A stretch of 64,000 bases of DNA, taken from the NCBI GenBank assembly GCA_021234155.1, contig JAJEKV010000231.1, positions 432,001-496,000 of the forward strand. Direction: 5' to 3'. The position numbers and the translations under genes are program-made. The notes beneath the pieces are model-generated. The model made no database searches, was not told the origin of the DNA, and saw only the letters and a program-made list of their open reading frames with translations. Positions 44,963 through 56,427 of the stretch are shown here, one piece after another (the first letter of the stretch is position 1; every line of letters begins with the position of its first letter). The stretch comes from Isoetes taiwanensis (Eukaryota; Streptophyta; Lycopodiopsida; Isoetales; Isoetaceae).

Positions 44963-46181
44963 TTAACTGTGGATGATCAACGTGTCCTCGGATCTTATCC
45001 AGAAGGTTTTTGGGTGCTTGTGAAACCAGCTCCCAAGCTCCTCTTGTCTTTTAACTTCATAAGCCCTTTTCTTACTTCTGATTAGCTGCTTATACCATTT
45101 GGGTTTCACCTTGATCCCCTTAGGCAATTGAGCTCTTGCCATTGAGCATTCTGTGTCCCAGCATGTGTTGCATGGGACGACTGCCTTCCTGGGTCTTGTG
45201 TACCCAAAGCATTGCCCTGCTTCTCTCATTATGATGTCTGTGAGTAAGAGAGAGTCTACGTCTAACTTCCCCTGCCATTCGATGTGATTTAATACCTGGT
45301 CCATTCGTTTTTGAAAAGAGTCTCTCTTAACATAGTCCAATTTCAGCCTAGGCTTGAAACGGACAAGGGTTTCCGCCACATTTAGTCTTCCCTTCAATTC
45401 AAAACTCAGACCAATGTGATCTGATTCTGGCAATTTATCTGTGAACTCAAAATGTTGCAACAAATCACTACATGGTGATGTTAGCAGGTAATCTACAATA
45501 CTTTCTCCCATCGGAGTAATGCAAGTGCTGGAATTTGTTTGTTTATATTGCTCTATGCCGTTTATGATCTTGAGACCACATGCAGTGCCAAAGTCAAGCA
45601 GCTTGTCTCCCATTGCATTTCTTATCTGATCTGTGGAGTGGCATCTAAAACTTTTATCATCTTCTTCCAGTAAGAGTGGATCTCCCTCTTGTATGTATGA
45701 TACAGTTTGCAGCCCCGTTGTTCTTGCATTGAAATCACCGACAACTAGCAATTCTCCTGTATCCTTGTATATTAAGGCTTCTTTGTTAAGCCAGCGGATT
45801 GTCTCTATCTAGACCTGCTTGATTGTAGACTGTCATGTTTAAAGGGGCATAGTAACAGGTGGCTAAGTACACTCGGCGGTTCTCCAACTCTACTTGCAGC
45901 CACATGTGTTGTTTATACTCATGCTTTGCCACTACTTTTATGTGTTTGGCAACTTCTGTCCGAGCATATGCTGCCAGGCCTCCGTATCCTCTTCCTACTC
46001 CATGTTCCCTTATGTTCCAAACAGAATCTATAATTATGAAACATGGTATGTCTGGGAGTGGCCTGGTTTGATGCTCCCATGTCTCAAGGAAGAGCAGCAC
46101 ATCCATTGTGCGTAGTACATCCATGCTTGCAACAATCTTTTCTTGTGAAAGACCATGTATGTTCCATGACAGGAATCTCAA
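44963..46181 (-). pseudogene. LINE 3 endonuclease and linker
   Basis: 46,181 opens MRFLSWNIHGLSQEKIV (catalytic Asn), VLLFLETWEHQTRPLPD (Glu block) and ATCYYAPLNM. After a frame change at about 45,786 the next frame has LVVGDFNARTTG (Asp/Asn block), SIVDYLLTSP and LPESDHIGLSFEL (final Asp-His). The linker KKRAYEVKRQEELGSWFHKH resembles that in LINEs 1 and 2. All catalytic blocks are present; one frameshift. Confidence 0.92.
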
Positions 46182-46300
46182 GGTCCCAAGTCCCTATGTT
46201 TTCTTCCTGTTTGTTACTACTGCTTTCCCTGTTCTATCTAGATATGCCACAAATCCTTCTGTTCTAGCCTCTTTTACTTTTAATATGTGAGTGCAGGAGG

Positions 46301-47572
46301 CGTGGGGTGGCGTGAAGAGGATATGAGAACCACCCTGGTCTTGGCCAGATTCACGCGCATGTCTGTGGGCCAGAAGGTCAATATCGTCCGCATAGATGAG
46401 CTGATGGATGACCTGGTGCAAAAGCCGTATACCACCCTCCCCCTCCACCATGGTGGGTTAAGCGTCGCATAGATGAGCTGATGGATGACACAGTGCAAAA
46501 GGCGTATACCACCCTCCCCACCATGGTGGTGAAGCCGGGGCTCTAACCGATCAATGTAGAGGCCAAAAGTGTGGGTGAGAGGGGCAGCCCTGCCGACCCC
46601 CCGATACCTCATGGTGAATGCTTGGCCCGTCGACTGCATCCTGCCAAAACAACTCTCATACAGCCTGTATATGGCATTCTGCACAGGCAGCAGCAGCCCC
46701 AGTTGACGCAGTCTAGCCCATAGCTTTTCCCGGGGACCGTATCAAAAGCCTTCGAGAAGTCCACAAAGCAGCAATACAAGTCCTGCCGATGGTTCGGTTT
46801 GTCTTAAATGAGTGCCCGATTGTAAAAAGATGGTCAATCGTTGAGTGGCGGGGTCTAAAGCCTCGCTTGTGTGAGGGGCTCGCACATCTCGGCCGCCTTT
46901 GCCCAGCCGGGTCAATCTGGCTGCTCGAGAATGCCGACCAACCGGTTTGGCAAAATCGAATCGACCATGATCGTCCCGGTAATTGGCGGACAAAGGTGGG
47001 TCGCCCGCCTTTGTGAATGGGGACAACCCCCTTGTGGTCCATTGTCGGGGAAAACCTTCCCCGCAATGCTCGTTGGAATGGGTAGTGAGGATCGGCACCC
47101 GGTGCCGCCGCCCATTTTGAGTAACTTCTATGCGATACCATCGATCCATTTGCCTTCCCATTAGCCCGTTGCGGGCCCTCCACAACATCCTCATCTGCGA
47201 GAACCAATGGGGGGCCATCCCGGGGGGTATGGGCGACGCTGGCCCCACGGTGGGTCATAGAGCCGCTGCAAATATCATTTCCCACCGCCCGGTGTGATGT
47301 CCCCCGTAGGCCGGACTGGCCTTCAAGCACTCTGCGCCAAAGGTTCGAGGATGAGTGTCCAGCCAGGAACATCTCCCCCCGATGCACGGCAAGGTACCGC
47401 ACCTTTGTCTCCTTCGGATGGGCATGGGTGATGCTGGTGGTGGCCTCGCAAGTGGGTACTGGATCTGAATCGTGACGAAGCCGGGCGCTATGTTCTTTAC
47501 ACTCCGCATCAAACCACCGTTACGCGGAAATGTTGTCGCCCCGAGCACGACGACGGGGGTCCGCCAAAGCAC
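46301..47572 (-). pseudogene. LINE 4 reverse transcriptase, strongly decayed, catalytic box duplicated
   Basis: Readable blocks are KGVVPIHKGG (47,030), RGFRPRHSTIDHLFTIGHSF (46,850), DTVPGKSYGL-like remains and THTFGLYIDRLEPRLHHHGG (46,580). LIYADDIDLLAHRHAR is present once complete (about 46,410-46,360), while a 77-bp tandem duplication (46,389-46,540) makes a second, partial copy LHCVIHQLIYA. Many frame changes. Confidence 0.82.
46389..46541. repeat. 77-bp tandem duplication across the LINE 4 RT catalytic box
   Basis: CGCATAGATGAGCTGATGGA...ACCACCCTCCCC repeats at 46,389 and 46,466. Confidence 0.9.
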
Positions 47573-47599
47573 ATCCGCCGTGATCCCGTAATAGTGAAG

Positions 47600-48548
47600 T
47601 CAACCGGGTGCGTTCGGCTGCTCTAGTGTGGGGGTCCGCAGAATTGCTGGCAGGGCATCCATGAGCATCTCGGCGTAGTCCTCTGCCTGCTCATAATCTA
47701 GTCGCAACTGAGGATGGCGAGGGGCTGGCATAGTGGGGGTTCTGGCGGCTTGCCAAACCATGTCTAAATAAAGTGGGAGGTGATCTGAGTCGACCTCCTC
47801 ATCCCGACTGTCGGTGCCCACCCGGAAACGACTGATGAGATGGCACCACACTAGACCCTCCCCCGATTGTCCCTCGGCAGTGCACTTGGCGAAGCAAAGC
47901 CACCGTGGATGTGCCATTGCAAATTAGCAAGTCAAAAATACCACATAGCAGGAGCAACTGTCTGCCAAAGCGAGTGACCTGGCTGTCATCCGATCCTCGT
48001 GGCCAGGCTGCCTCTGCGGGACGTAGCTGCAGGACATCGTCAACGAGGGGGTCAAGTCTCATGGGCTGCTCTACTCCTGTCCGTGCATTAAAATCCCCAA
48101 GAAGGACGACCCTACCCAACTGCTTGTGCTGATGTATGTCATCATATAGATCGACATAAGGGTCCATCCTATCCGCATCGGAGTGGCTGCGATAGAAGGT
48201 GCTCTCTGCGTGGGGGAAATAACAGGCGGCCAGAAAAAGAGGGTTGCCACTGATATTATGCACACGAACCCACAAGTACCGGTTGTGTCTGACTGTCTTC
48301 TGGAGGGTAACCGAATGTGCCAAGGTTGTTTGGTAGTAACAAGCAACCCCACCATGACCCCTCTGTCCTGTACAGGTATTGAAGACCGAGAAATGTTGGT
48401 AACCTGGCAGATCGGGTAGCCTGTGCCTAGCATGCTCCCATGTCTCCATGAGAAAGATGAGATCCATATCGGCTGCCACGGAGTTGAGACTGTCCCCCTT
48501 CTGCCAAGGGAAGCCTCGACAATTCCATGAGACCACCCGGAGGCACAA
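47600..48548 (-). pseudogene. LINE 4 endonuclease
   Basis: A 249-codon frame opens MCLRVVSWNCRGFPWQKGDS (Asn block), then DLIFLMETWEHARHRLPDLP (Glu block), LAACYFPHAES and LGRVVLLGDFNARTGVEQP (Asp/Asn block). The end is frameshifted near 47,900. Remains of the last block follow in another frame (DEEVDSDHLPLYLDM at about 47,800), with the Asp-His pair retained. Good candidate for the 5' half of ORF2. Confidence 0.9.
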
Positions 48549-48562
48549 TTCCTATTTGTCAG

Positions 48563-49355
48563 CTAGTCGTGGTATGCAATGTACCGAGTCGCGGGGGAGG
48601 ACGGGAAGCGCAGGGCCGAGTGAGAAGTAGATGGATGGAGGCGGACATGTGGGTCGAGAGGGCGTGGGTCATGAGGGAGCAGGAGAAGGGGGGGCTGTGG
48701 TAGGAGAAGCAGAAGCAGGGCCACGTTCAGCTGCGGTTGGGGCTGCGGGGTCTGCAGCAGTAGCAGGCTGGCGGAAAATGTGCATCCTGCCCCGAACCAT
48801 CCGGGCGGGCACCCCTTGGTGGCGGATGCCTCGACCCGACAAGCTCTCGCTCTGCGTGCCTCTGTTGTGCGGGTGTGAGGTCCTCGGTCCACGTCTGGGG
48901 GCGCCCCTTCAAAGATCTTGCCTCGGGCGCAATATGGCATCACGCGACGCAGATCCGAATCTAACCGAATATGACACGCGCGTTACGACCCGGCCGAGCC
49001 CCATGGCGGGTTGCTCGGGAAATGTGAACTGGCCCAGGGAATGTCATCCGATTGAGAATGTGTGTTCGGATGTTGTGGGCGAGACTCTCCCCCTCCTCTT
49101 CTGGCATGCCTCGGACTACCAGATTGTGGCCTCTCCGTCTGCGCTCTTGGAGTTCTGCGGCCTGCGGGTCAAAGGTGGGCGAGGGCCGGGGCCTGTGCTG
49201 GGGTGGTGGTGGTGGTGGCTGGGATGGCATGGGGTGGCTTGAGTGCGGGGCAGCGGCGTGGTCCGGGCCGGCGTGCATGCTTGTATGCATGGGGGGTTGC
49301 GGGGTAGCGGTCTGAGCCGCGTCCTCGGCCCTGTGAAGTCGGGAGCACTGAGCAA
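48563..49355 (-). pseudogene. LINE 4 ORF1 (Pro-rich, RRM-like), broken
   Basis: 49,290 opens a Pro/His-rich N-terminus (PPPPPPQHRPRPSP), then a block like L1 ORF1 proteins, RRRRGHNLVVRGMPEEEGES, and NIRTHILNRM. A frame change at about 48,960 joins it to VMPYCARGKIFEGAPPDVD, the end of the RNA-binding region. The tail is low-complexity Leu/Pro. Confidence 0.65.
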
Positions 49356-50885
49356 GTCTAGATTAACCTATGTCTTGAATAACCATAAAGGAGCATGTCC
49401 TTATTAACCACATAGGTCTAGATTAACCTATGCTTTGATTAACGAGAAAGGACCACGTTCTGGTTAACAAAATAGGTCTAGAATAACCTATGTCTTGATT
49501 AACCATAAAGGACCACGTCCTGATTAACCACATAGGTCCATATAATCATAAAGATGCATGTCCTAATTAATTTATGCCTTTGATAACCAAAGGAGCATGT
49601 TCTGATCAACCGCATAGGTCCAGATTAACCTATGTCTTGATTAACATGAAGGACCATGTGTTGATTAACCACCTAGGTCCAGATTAACCAATGTTTTGAT
49701 TAACCATAAAGGACCATGTCTTGATTAATCATATAGATCCAAATAAACCATAAAGGAGCGTGTCCTGATTAACCTATGTCTTGAACAACCATAAAAGAGC
49801 GTGTCCTGATTAACCATCTAGATCTAGATTAACCTATGCCTTGATTAACCATAAAGGACCACGTCCTGATTAACCACATAGGTCCAGATTAACCATTGCA
49901 GAGCATGTCCATTTAACGTATATCTTGAACAACCAGAAATGAGCATGTCCTGATTAACCACATAGGTCTAGTTTTAATTTATGTATTGATAAACCATAAA
50001 AGATCATGTCATGATTAACGACCTAAGTCCAGATTAACCTACGTCTTGAATAACTATAAAGGACCATGTCTCGATTAACCACATAGGTCCAGATTAACTA
50101 TAAACGAGCATGTCCTGAATTACTCACACATGTTTAGATTAACCTATGTCTTGATTAACCACAAAGGACCATTGCCCAATTAATCACATGGTCCAGATTA
50201 ACTTATGTCCTGATTAACCTATGTCTTGAATAACCGTAAAGGACCATATCCGGATTGACCACATAGGTCTTGAATAACCATAAAAGACCATGTCTTGATG
50301 AACCGAAGCATGTCCAAATTTATCACCTAGATCAAGATTAATCTATGTCTTGATTAACTATAAAAGACTATGTCCTGATTAACCTATGTCTTGAATAACC
50401 ATAAAGGATCATGTCCTAATTAACCACAAAGATCTTGATTAACTTTAAAGGAGCATGTCCTGGTTAACCATGAAGAAGCATTTCCAGGTTAAGCACATAG
50501 GTCCAGATTAACCTAAGTCTTGAATGAACTACCATGACCAAGTAGGTCGATTAATCATAAAGGAGTATGTCTTGATTAAATATTAACGAGCATGTCCTGA
50601 TTAATTTATGTCCCGAATAACTATAAATGGGCATGTCGTGATTAATCTATGTCCAGAATAACCATAACGAGCCATGTCATGATTAACCTATGTCTAGAAT
50701 AACCACTATGTCCAGATTAACCACTTTATAACCACATTTAATGTAACAGAAAATAATCCACTTATTTTAAAAGGTAGGACATGCTATGTTCAGAATAACT
50801 ACAATGTCCAGATTAGCCACTTTATAACCATATCTGCTTTAGCAAAAAATAATCCACTTATATTAAAAACTAGGACAAAGCCATG
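49350..50885. repeat. Minisatellite array with GATTAACC units, about 1.5 kb
   Basis: Dozens of imperfect units built from GATTAACCTATGTCTTGA, ATAACCATAAAGGA, CATGTCCTGATTAACCACAT and AGGTC, with a period of roughly 30 or 60 bp. The end (50,710-50,885) is a 105-bp direct duplication (CCACTTTATAACCA..., AATAATCCACTTAT). It has no ORF. Related arrays are at 54,835-55,060 (same strand) and 62,986-63,190 (reverse complement). Confidence 0.92.
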
Positions 50886-51462
50886 TCACTCTTGAATGTG
50901 ACCTTCACATTCCCGTGAGAAGACACTAAAATCAACAATCTTCTTCCTCTTCTTATGATACCTTCTACTAATGAAACTAGTCTAACTAATGCTTTGCAAT
51001 TGAAGTCCTACCATTTGTAGACTTAGGGTAACTTCCATGGTTAACATGCTAGTGGTTAGCCTCCTAACTTCAAACCAAGTTCATATAGCAGGAGGTCAAC
51101 CTGCAATGCCAACTGAAAGGTAGTAGATATGATAGAGGCAATATGGAAATGGCATGAATGCTAGCTTGTAACTTCGAGTTTGCTGACCTAGAAATGTTCT
51201 CTTCCACCAATTCCATCGTCCACCAATTTTTCGCCACCAATATCATCATCTAAGCCAAATATAGGACCTACGTCCTCCGTACTAGCAAGAGAAATGGCAT
51301 CCATAGGCCCATCATCGTACGCTTCTCCAGAAGACCTCAAGTTTTCAAACCATCGGCTTGAGAGCCATGTAAAGTTCCACACACTCTTAGAACGTCCTCC
51401 TCCTTGTAATTGGCCAACACTCAACTCACTTTCACTTGGTGCTTGCACATGTTACCTTTCAT

Positions 51463-53025
51463 TTTTTTGAAGAAAGACAAACTTTATTGAAACTCCAAGC
51501 CAAAAGCCAGATACAAATACAGAGGCGGGAATAAAATCTCAGAGGATAATCATGATCCACTAAGTAGAACCACCAGCCTATGCATAAGACAACACACTCA
51601 AATAGGACTCAAATATCAACTGTCGCTTGGCAGGAGCAAGCGAAGAACAATGGTAGGCCTTAGCGATTCTAGCTTGTGCATCCTGGAGGACAACTGCAGG
51701 AGGAATATGCAAACCCTGAAAGAAACACAATCTTCTGCGCTTCCAGATGGACCACAACAACCATCCTGATGCTAAATGAAATGCTTGGCTCCACAACTTA
51801 TTCCGAGTATCTGGATAAATAGCCAGAAGCACTTGCTGACTTGTCAATGTCACATGAAAAAGAGAAAGCAGCCAAGACCAAACAGGCAGGAGATGATCAC
51901 ATAAAAAGAAACAATGCTCAATGGTCTCGTCCCTTTGCTTGCACAAGGCGAGTGTTGATACTCGAGGATCAAATGCGTGGACAAGCACATTCACACGAGG
52001 GCATCCCGTGAAGAATCGCCACCAAACACAACCACTTTAGGATGGAGTAGTTTATTCCAAGTCCGAGTCCACATAACGCCTCCAACTAGGAGGTGAGAAC
52101 TGAAGGGACCACTTAGTGGATGGCTAAAGGATATCACCATTGACAAGCGACCTATACATAGAGTTCACAAGCCTATGCTCATGAACACTCTGGTGGGAAA
52201 CCTACATGCAACCAAAGCACAACCTCTGGAGCAACCAATGGCAGAGTACTAGCAACCTTTTTCCAAGTAGGTCTATCCCATCGAGACAATAAGAATTTTG
52301 TTTGAAAGATTTGTCGTGTTGCTAACTGGCCAGAATCATACCATGCTGCAACTATCAAGATTCCTGCTAACCTCCAGCGCCGTTGAGTTAATGGATGAAC
52401 TGAGGCACAAAGTGGAAGATTATTTTCCACACGTATCCACTAACAAGGGGCCCGGGGGTTTCACCTACTATAAAGGGGATATGCCACGTGCGTTAATGGG
52501 GTCAGCAAAAAACCCTCCGTATATGCCTTGTCCAACCTTCTAAATGCCCCTTCCCATACATATTACACCGGATTCCCCCCAGAAAACCCTCTAGCCAAGC
52601 CCCTATCCATATGTATGCATACGCTTTAGGGTAAAAAAAACCCACCCCTTTCACTCACATGGTATATACGCCTTTAAACTAGTGACATCCAGGGACAAGG
52701 GCACTCAACTGATGATATGCAACAAGATCAATAATGAAATAAGGTCAAGATTGTCTCCCAAGACTCAAAGCAAGCCTTTCAAAAAAGGGGAGGCATTTGG
52801 AAAAGAGCATAGCTGATAAAAGAGACTCCAAGGAAGAAGATGTTTTAACGAAGCTTTCCCAAAATGAACACAATGTGCAAGTGACTGCACTCTAGGTGAG
52901 TCAACCATATCCTTAAGGATCCTCCAACTCTGTAGATGGAAGTCTGTCATACCCAAACCACTTGCAAATTTTGGCCTAGTGCATTTGGACCATGCAACCT
53001 TGACCACAGCATGGTCCTCATTCCG
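51463..53025 (-). mobile_element. 5'-truncated L1 with 16-bp TSD
   Basis: 1,563 bp flanked by ACATGTTACCTTTCAT (51,447-51,462 and 53,026-53,041), with a short T run (A tail on the minus strand) after CTTTCTTC. It encodes the C-terminus of a plant L1 ORF2: KVAWSKCTRPKFASGLGMTD (52,985), FHLQSWRILKDMV, and the RT zinc-binding domain LALCKQRDETIEHCFFLCDHL (51,945) ending AKRQLIFESYLS. About 52,430-52,680 looks foreign to the L1 and may be a further insertion. Confidence 0.93.
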
Positions 53026-53309
53026 ACATGTTACCTTTCATGCCCCATGGGCAATTACAAGAAGACCAATGCTCATGGGCAACATCCACTAGGTAAGGCA
53101 CAATCTCCCTATCCTCAGCCCATGCATCTATATTTTGACTCCATACTTCTGCCCTATCCTCCTTCAAGTCCAACCATCTCACAACCTCATCTAAAATGAC
53201 TTTTACTCCTATGATTGTTGTTTCAACAATGTGCTCTTATTTCCAATTCCTTTTGAACCCTTCAACCTTCTTGAACCTATCATATAACAGATGTGTTTCC
53301 AATGTACAA

Positions 53310-53435
53310 GTCAATATGTATATCAACCAATCAATCCTCCTCTCTCTCAAAGCTGCTCTCTCTTTGTTTGGGTCCCATAGACCAGTTGGTCTCTGTGGAC
53401 GATAAAAACATATTCTATTCTATTCTATTCTCTTC
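53310..53435 (+). repeat. LINE 3'-end fragment C
   Basis: TGGGTCCCATAGACCAGTTG and GTCTCTGTGGACGATAAAAA, then (TATTC)n. AGACC and GGTCT pair around AGTT. Nearly identical to the end of LINE D at 62,935. It sits on the opposite strand within the MULE gene. Confidence 0.75.
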
Positions 53436-54834
53436 ATTTGGTTATGATAGGCCTATATTGTAGCATTTGTCTCCTGATTGACATGAGGATGCATCCTTCT
53501 AGGAATGGTCCAATGAGTGATAGCATTGGTCCATATCATATTCATGTACTTGATAACCCTCTCCAACCTTTGTACTTAACCTTGAATTCTTCCAAAAGCC
53601 TCAAAGCCTCTCTTTCACATTCCTCCATGCATTCCTTACCAAATCTCTTATCTCCCTTTAGATGTTTGTCGTACATAATATGGCCGAGGTCTTTAAACAT
53701 CTCACCTTTAATCTTCTTCTTCTTCACACGCCTAAGAAGGAATTTCATCCAGTTTCTTCAAACATGCTAAATGCACAATAGTAATTTAGCTTTGAGTCCA
53801 ACTGCTTCCAATGAGTTAATTTCAGTCTAAACATCATCCATAATGAAACAAGAGGGCTCCCAAGTCAGGTCTACTCCATGGATGTGCTCTTTCATAGCAA
53901 GAAGCCATGGTTTGATCTCCTCCGAGTGACTTGAAGAGAGAACCCAACAAATGGGCACACCATCGCCATAGCCATCATAAACAAGCAAGGTGTACAAAGC
54001 TATAACAGTGGTCATTTGTCTTGAAAGTGGAGTCCATTGCCACAACATTCTCCCTCCCATGCTCCAACAAAGTCTTCCTTTAGAAATGATTCATGATACC
54101 GAAGATAAAAGGAACTCTTTCCTGGTAGATAAACACACTCTTTGGATGTAGCTCCACCAACATCCTTATACTCAATCCAACATCTTCATGGAGCATCCAA
54201 GTATCCATTGCAATCTTGCAGAATAGATTGTGAAGATTATCCATGTCTAGGAACTGGTCTCTACTCTTTCCACAATTGGGATCCATTCTCTTTTTTCGGG
54301 GCCCATTGCTATTGCTAGTATACCTCAATGGAGTTATGATTCTGAAGCAATAGGTTCCTGGCCCAACCTTTATAGACAATCAAGGGGCAACTTCATGCCT
54401 AGTCTTTGCGCATTGAGGATCCTGGGTCCCATGTCATATCTTATCATCTAGATCAACATGCTCCATTAGAAGGTATGTGATGTTGCTACATTCTTTTCGG
54501 GGGAGGGAGGGGGGTCAAGTATAACTGCTTCACAATAAAATAACACTTGCATCCCCACTTGATACTCATTCCCCTTTGACTTTTCTTATATTCGGGATCA
54601 TTCCTCCTGGCTTGAGCCACTAAGGCTTTTGTTGTCTTGCTTTTGGCTTCACGAGCTTGGTTGTGAAAATGCTTTGATCCATAACTGCACTAATATCTAC
54701 AATAAAATATCAAGTTTAGTGACATTAAGCAAATTGCAACAAATAACAAGAATTCTAAGTCACATTCTACAAATGCAACAAAATTAATATCTAGAGGCAG
54801 CAATTCAAAATCTAGACTAACAACTACAGGCTAT

Positions 54835-55060
54835 ATCCAGATTAATCATATTTGCCCATATTAACCACTATAGGCTATGCTCGAATTAACCATCTCTGTC
54901 GAGATGAACCACTCTTGTCCAAATTAACCACCTCTGTCCCTAACCATTGTGCAAAATTCACCACCCTGTCCTGATTAACCACCTCTGACCTCAAGGAACT
55001 ACCTATGCCTGTCCTCTCTAGATTAACCTATGTCTAGATTAACCACCTGCAGGAAGGTAA
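54835..55060. repeat. Short GATTAACCA minisatellite array
   Basis: Units such as TCC.GATTAACCACCTCTG and TATGTCTAGATTAACC, in the same orientation as the array at 49,350-50,885. It lies just upstream (5') of the MULE gene, so arrays flank that gene on both sides. Confidence 0.85.
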
Positions 55061-55746
55061 ATCACTCACTTGACGATCTTCAAATGGGTGCGCTCGTTGA
55101 CCTTCTTCTTTGCTTGATCTCTTTCCTGAATAGCATGTTTGTAGAAGGTAGTATTACAATCTAGAAAATTCTGCTCCCCGTTGATAAAGTTTATTACTCA
55201 GTTTGTGGGGATATGGCAGCATTGAATAGAAAGTCAAATTGCATGGACTCTTTACCATAGTGTTGTGTCTTCAGTTTTTTCGCTCCAAGTCCTTCCTTGA
55301 AAACGGACCAGTGGAAGGTTCCTAGATGAGTCATAAGGGTGTATTCACATTAGCCAGAGACCGCAATTCTATGCAGCGATTTCACGGTCCGAAGTTGCGG
55401 TTTATGAAGACCACGATTCCTATTGCGTCTGTGATGCGCTTTGGCCAGTTCCGAGGAAGAAGACAAACGAAATCGAAAAGAGGACAAATGAAACCTTGCT
55501 AGAAGACAAACTCGGTTCGATTTAGGGTATTCGAAGCTTTGAATCCATCTGAATTGGAGTTCCAGACCTGTGCCATATCAGCAAAATCAAAGTCCGGTTG
55601 TGGAATGGGAACGCTCTCCGGTGCCTGTAACTTGCAAGGTGTCACAGGTACCGGCCATTTTTTAGCGTAATGGGAATGCACCCTAAAGGATATTAAGTAT
55701 AAATTTATCTGCTCATCTCCTTCAAATCCGGATCTATGCAATTCAC
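55061..55746. other. Stretch without a recognisable gene
   Basis: Short ORFs only (minus 55,741-55,499 is the longest). May contain upstream parts of the MULE gene or an unrelated unit. Confidence 0.35.
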
Positions 55747-55750
55747 CTCC

Positions 55751-56029
55751 GGGTCAAAGCATGGAGCTGGGGGGCATTTTTGCCGACCAAAGCACCCCTA
55801 AGCACCTAATGCTGAAAATTTTACTTATTTTTATCTTTTTTTCTATAACTCCGATGAAGCTGAAATTTTGTATTCCAAGGCGTAATATGAATGCGTTTCA
55901 GGGAAAAATATGAAAAAAATAAAAGAAAAATATTTTTTAAAAATACAAAGAAAATAGCCCCAGAAAGCACCCTCTAAGCACCATGTGTCGCTGACACAAA
56001 AAGTGTCCCCCACCTCCATGCTTTGACCC
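55751..56029. mobile_element. MITE, 279 bp, 30-bp TIRs, TSD CTCC
   Basis: The left end GGGTCAAAGCATGGAGCTGG and the reverse complement of the right end GGGTCAAAGCATGGAGGTGG match, and the match extends to about 27 of 31 positions. CTCC flanks both sides (55,747-55,750; 56,030-56,033). AT-rich interior without coding capacity. Confidence 0.85.
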
Positions 56030-56157
56030 CTCCATCGTCTACCGGACTTGTGTTAGGGAACCCATGTGTACGAGGGGGTTTCCAGAGGGGAGCAGCGGCG
56101 CCGCCAGGCGGTTTCCCGCCGGAAACCCCCGAGTGCGCATGGGTTCATGCACGTGGA

Positions 56158-56178
56158 CCACGTGGACCAGTGTTTTGC
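56158..56178. repeat. Left 21-bp inverted repeat bracketing the recombinase gene
   Basis: CACGTGGACCAGTGTTTTGC matches the reverse complement of 61,039-61,059 at 20 of 21 positions (one T/G difference). Nothing else in the window matches as well. Confidence 0.75.
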
Positions 56179-56365
56179 ATACACGTGGCGCCGAGGTGGA
56201 AAAAAACCATTGTAATCGAATTTTTTTTCTCTCTCCCCGACAATTTTGGTGGTCGCATGTCACGAGGAGGAGCATGTTTTTGGCTTAATCTGGTAATTTC
56301 TTATGCGGAAGCATGAATATCGTTGGCCCGGTGTTATTTCTAATTTTTTTTCTTTTCTTCTGCAG

Positions 56366-56427
56366 ATTTGGAAGACGGTGAAGAGTTTGACCCATTTTTC
56401 AAAAATCCCTTTGGCGCCGAGATTTCG
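56366..56427 (+). CDS. Possible 5' exon of the tyrosine recombinase gene
   Basis: Acceptor TTCTTCTGCAG and donor GTAATATCC bound 62 bp reading LEDGEEFDPFFKNPFGAEIS. A 27-bp direct repeat crosses the donor (CCTTTGGCGCCGAGATTT twice). Assignment to the gene at 58.7-60.7 kb is inferred from strand and position only. Confidence 0.35.

Larger units (their letters stand above)
41348..46300 (-). mobile_element. LINE 3: non-LTR retrotransposon split by a solo LTR
   Basis: Minus strand from about 46,300: endonuclease (46,181-44,963), RT first half (44,902-44,325), solo LTR (42,694-44,320), RT second half and C-terminus (42,667-41,396), then a (TAA)n tail. The two RT halves join in sense across the LTR. 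ORF1 is missing or overwritten by LINE 4, whose 3' part begins where LINE 3 starts. Few frame breaks: the copy is younger than LINE 2. Confidence 0.93.
46301..49355 (-). mobile_element. LINE 4: GC-rich non-LTR retrotransposon
   Basis: Minus strand: ORF1 (49,355-48,563), endonuclease (48,548-47,600), decayed RT (47,572-46,301). The 3' end lies at about 46,300 against the start of LINE 3. GC content is visibly higher than its surroundings. Its 5' end meets the minisatellite array at 49,350. Confidence 0.9.
51188..54400 (-). pseudogene. MULE transposase with SWIM zinc-finger motif, interrupted by an L1
   Basis: Minus strand: N-terminal part KIAMDTWMLHEDVGLSIRML (54,210); MULE core start ENVVAMDSTFKTND (54,050, the catalytic Asp-Ser/Ala-Thr-Phe block); TLLVYDGYGDGVPICWVLSS (53,985); FIMDDV and HVRRAWMKFLLRRVKKKK (53,840-53,700, the CxWHV..W block with Cys lost); KEDRAEVWSQNIDAWAED (53,150). 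The SWIM motif CNCPWGMKGNM + CKHQ (C-x-C-xn-C-x-H) is rejoined across an L1 insertion (51,463-53,025). The C-terminal piece is 51,448-51,188. A LINE 3' end also sits within it (53,310-53,435). Frame breaks in several places; not functional. Confidence 0.82.

Noticed and set aside
49350-50885. CRISPR-like array
   Set aside because: Units are imperfect, contiguous and of variable period without unique spacers; eukaryotic context.
52431-52680. Insertion inside the L1 copy
   Set aside because: Sequence seems foreign to the L1, but I could not define ends, TIRs or a target duplication.
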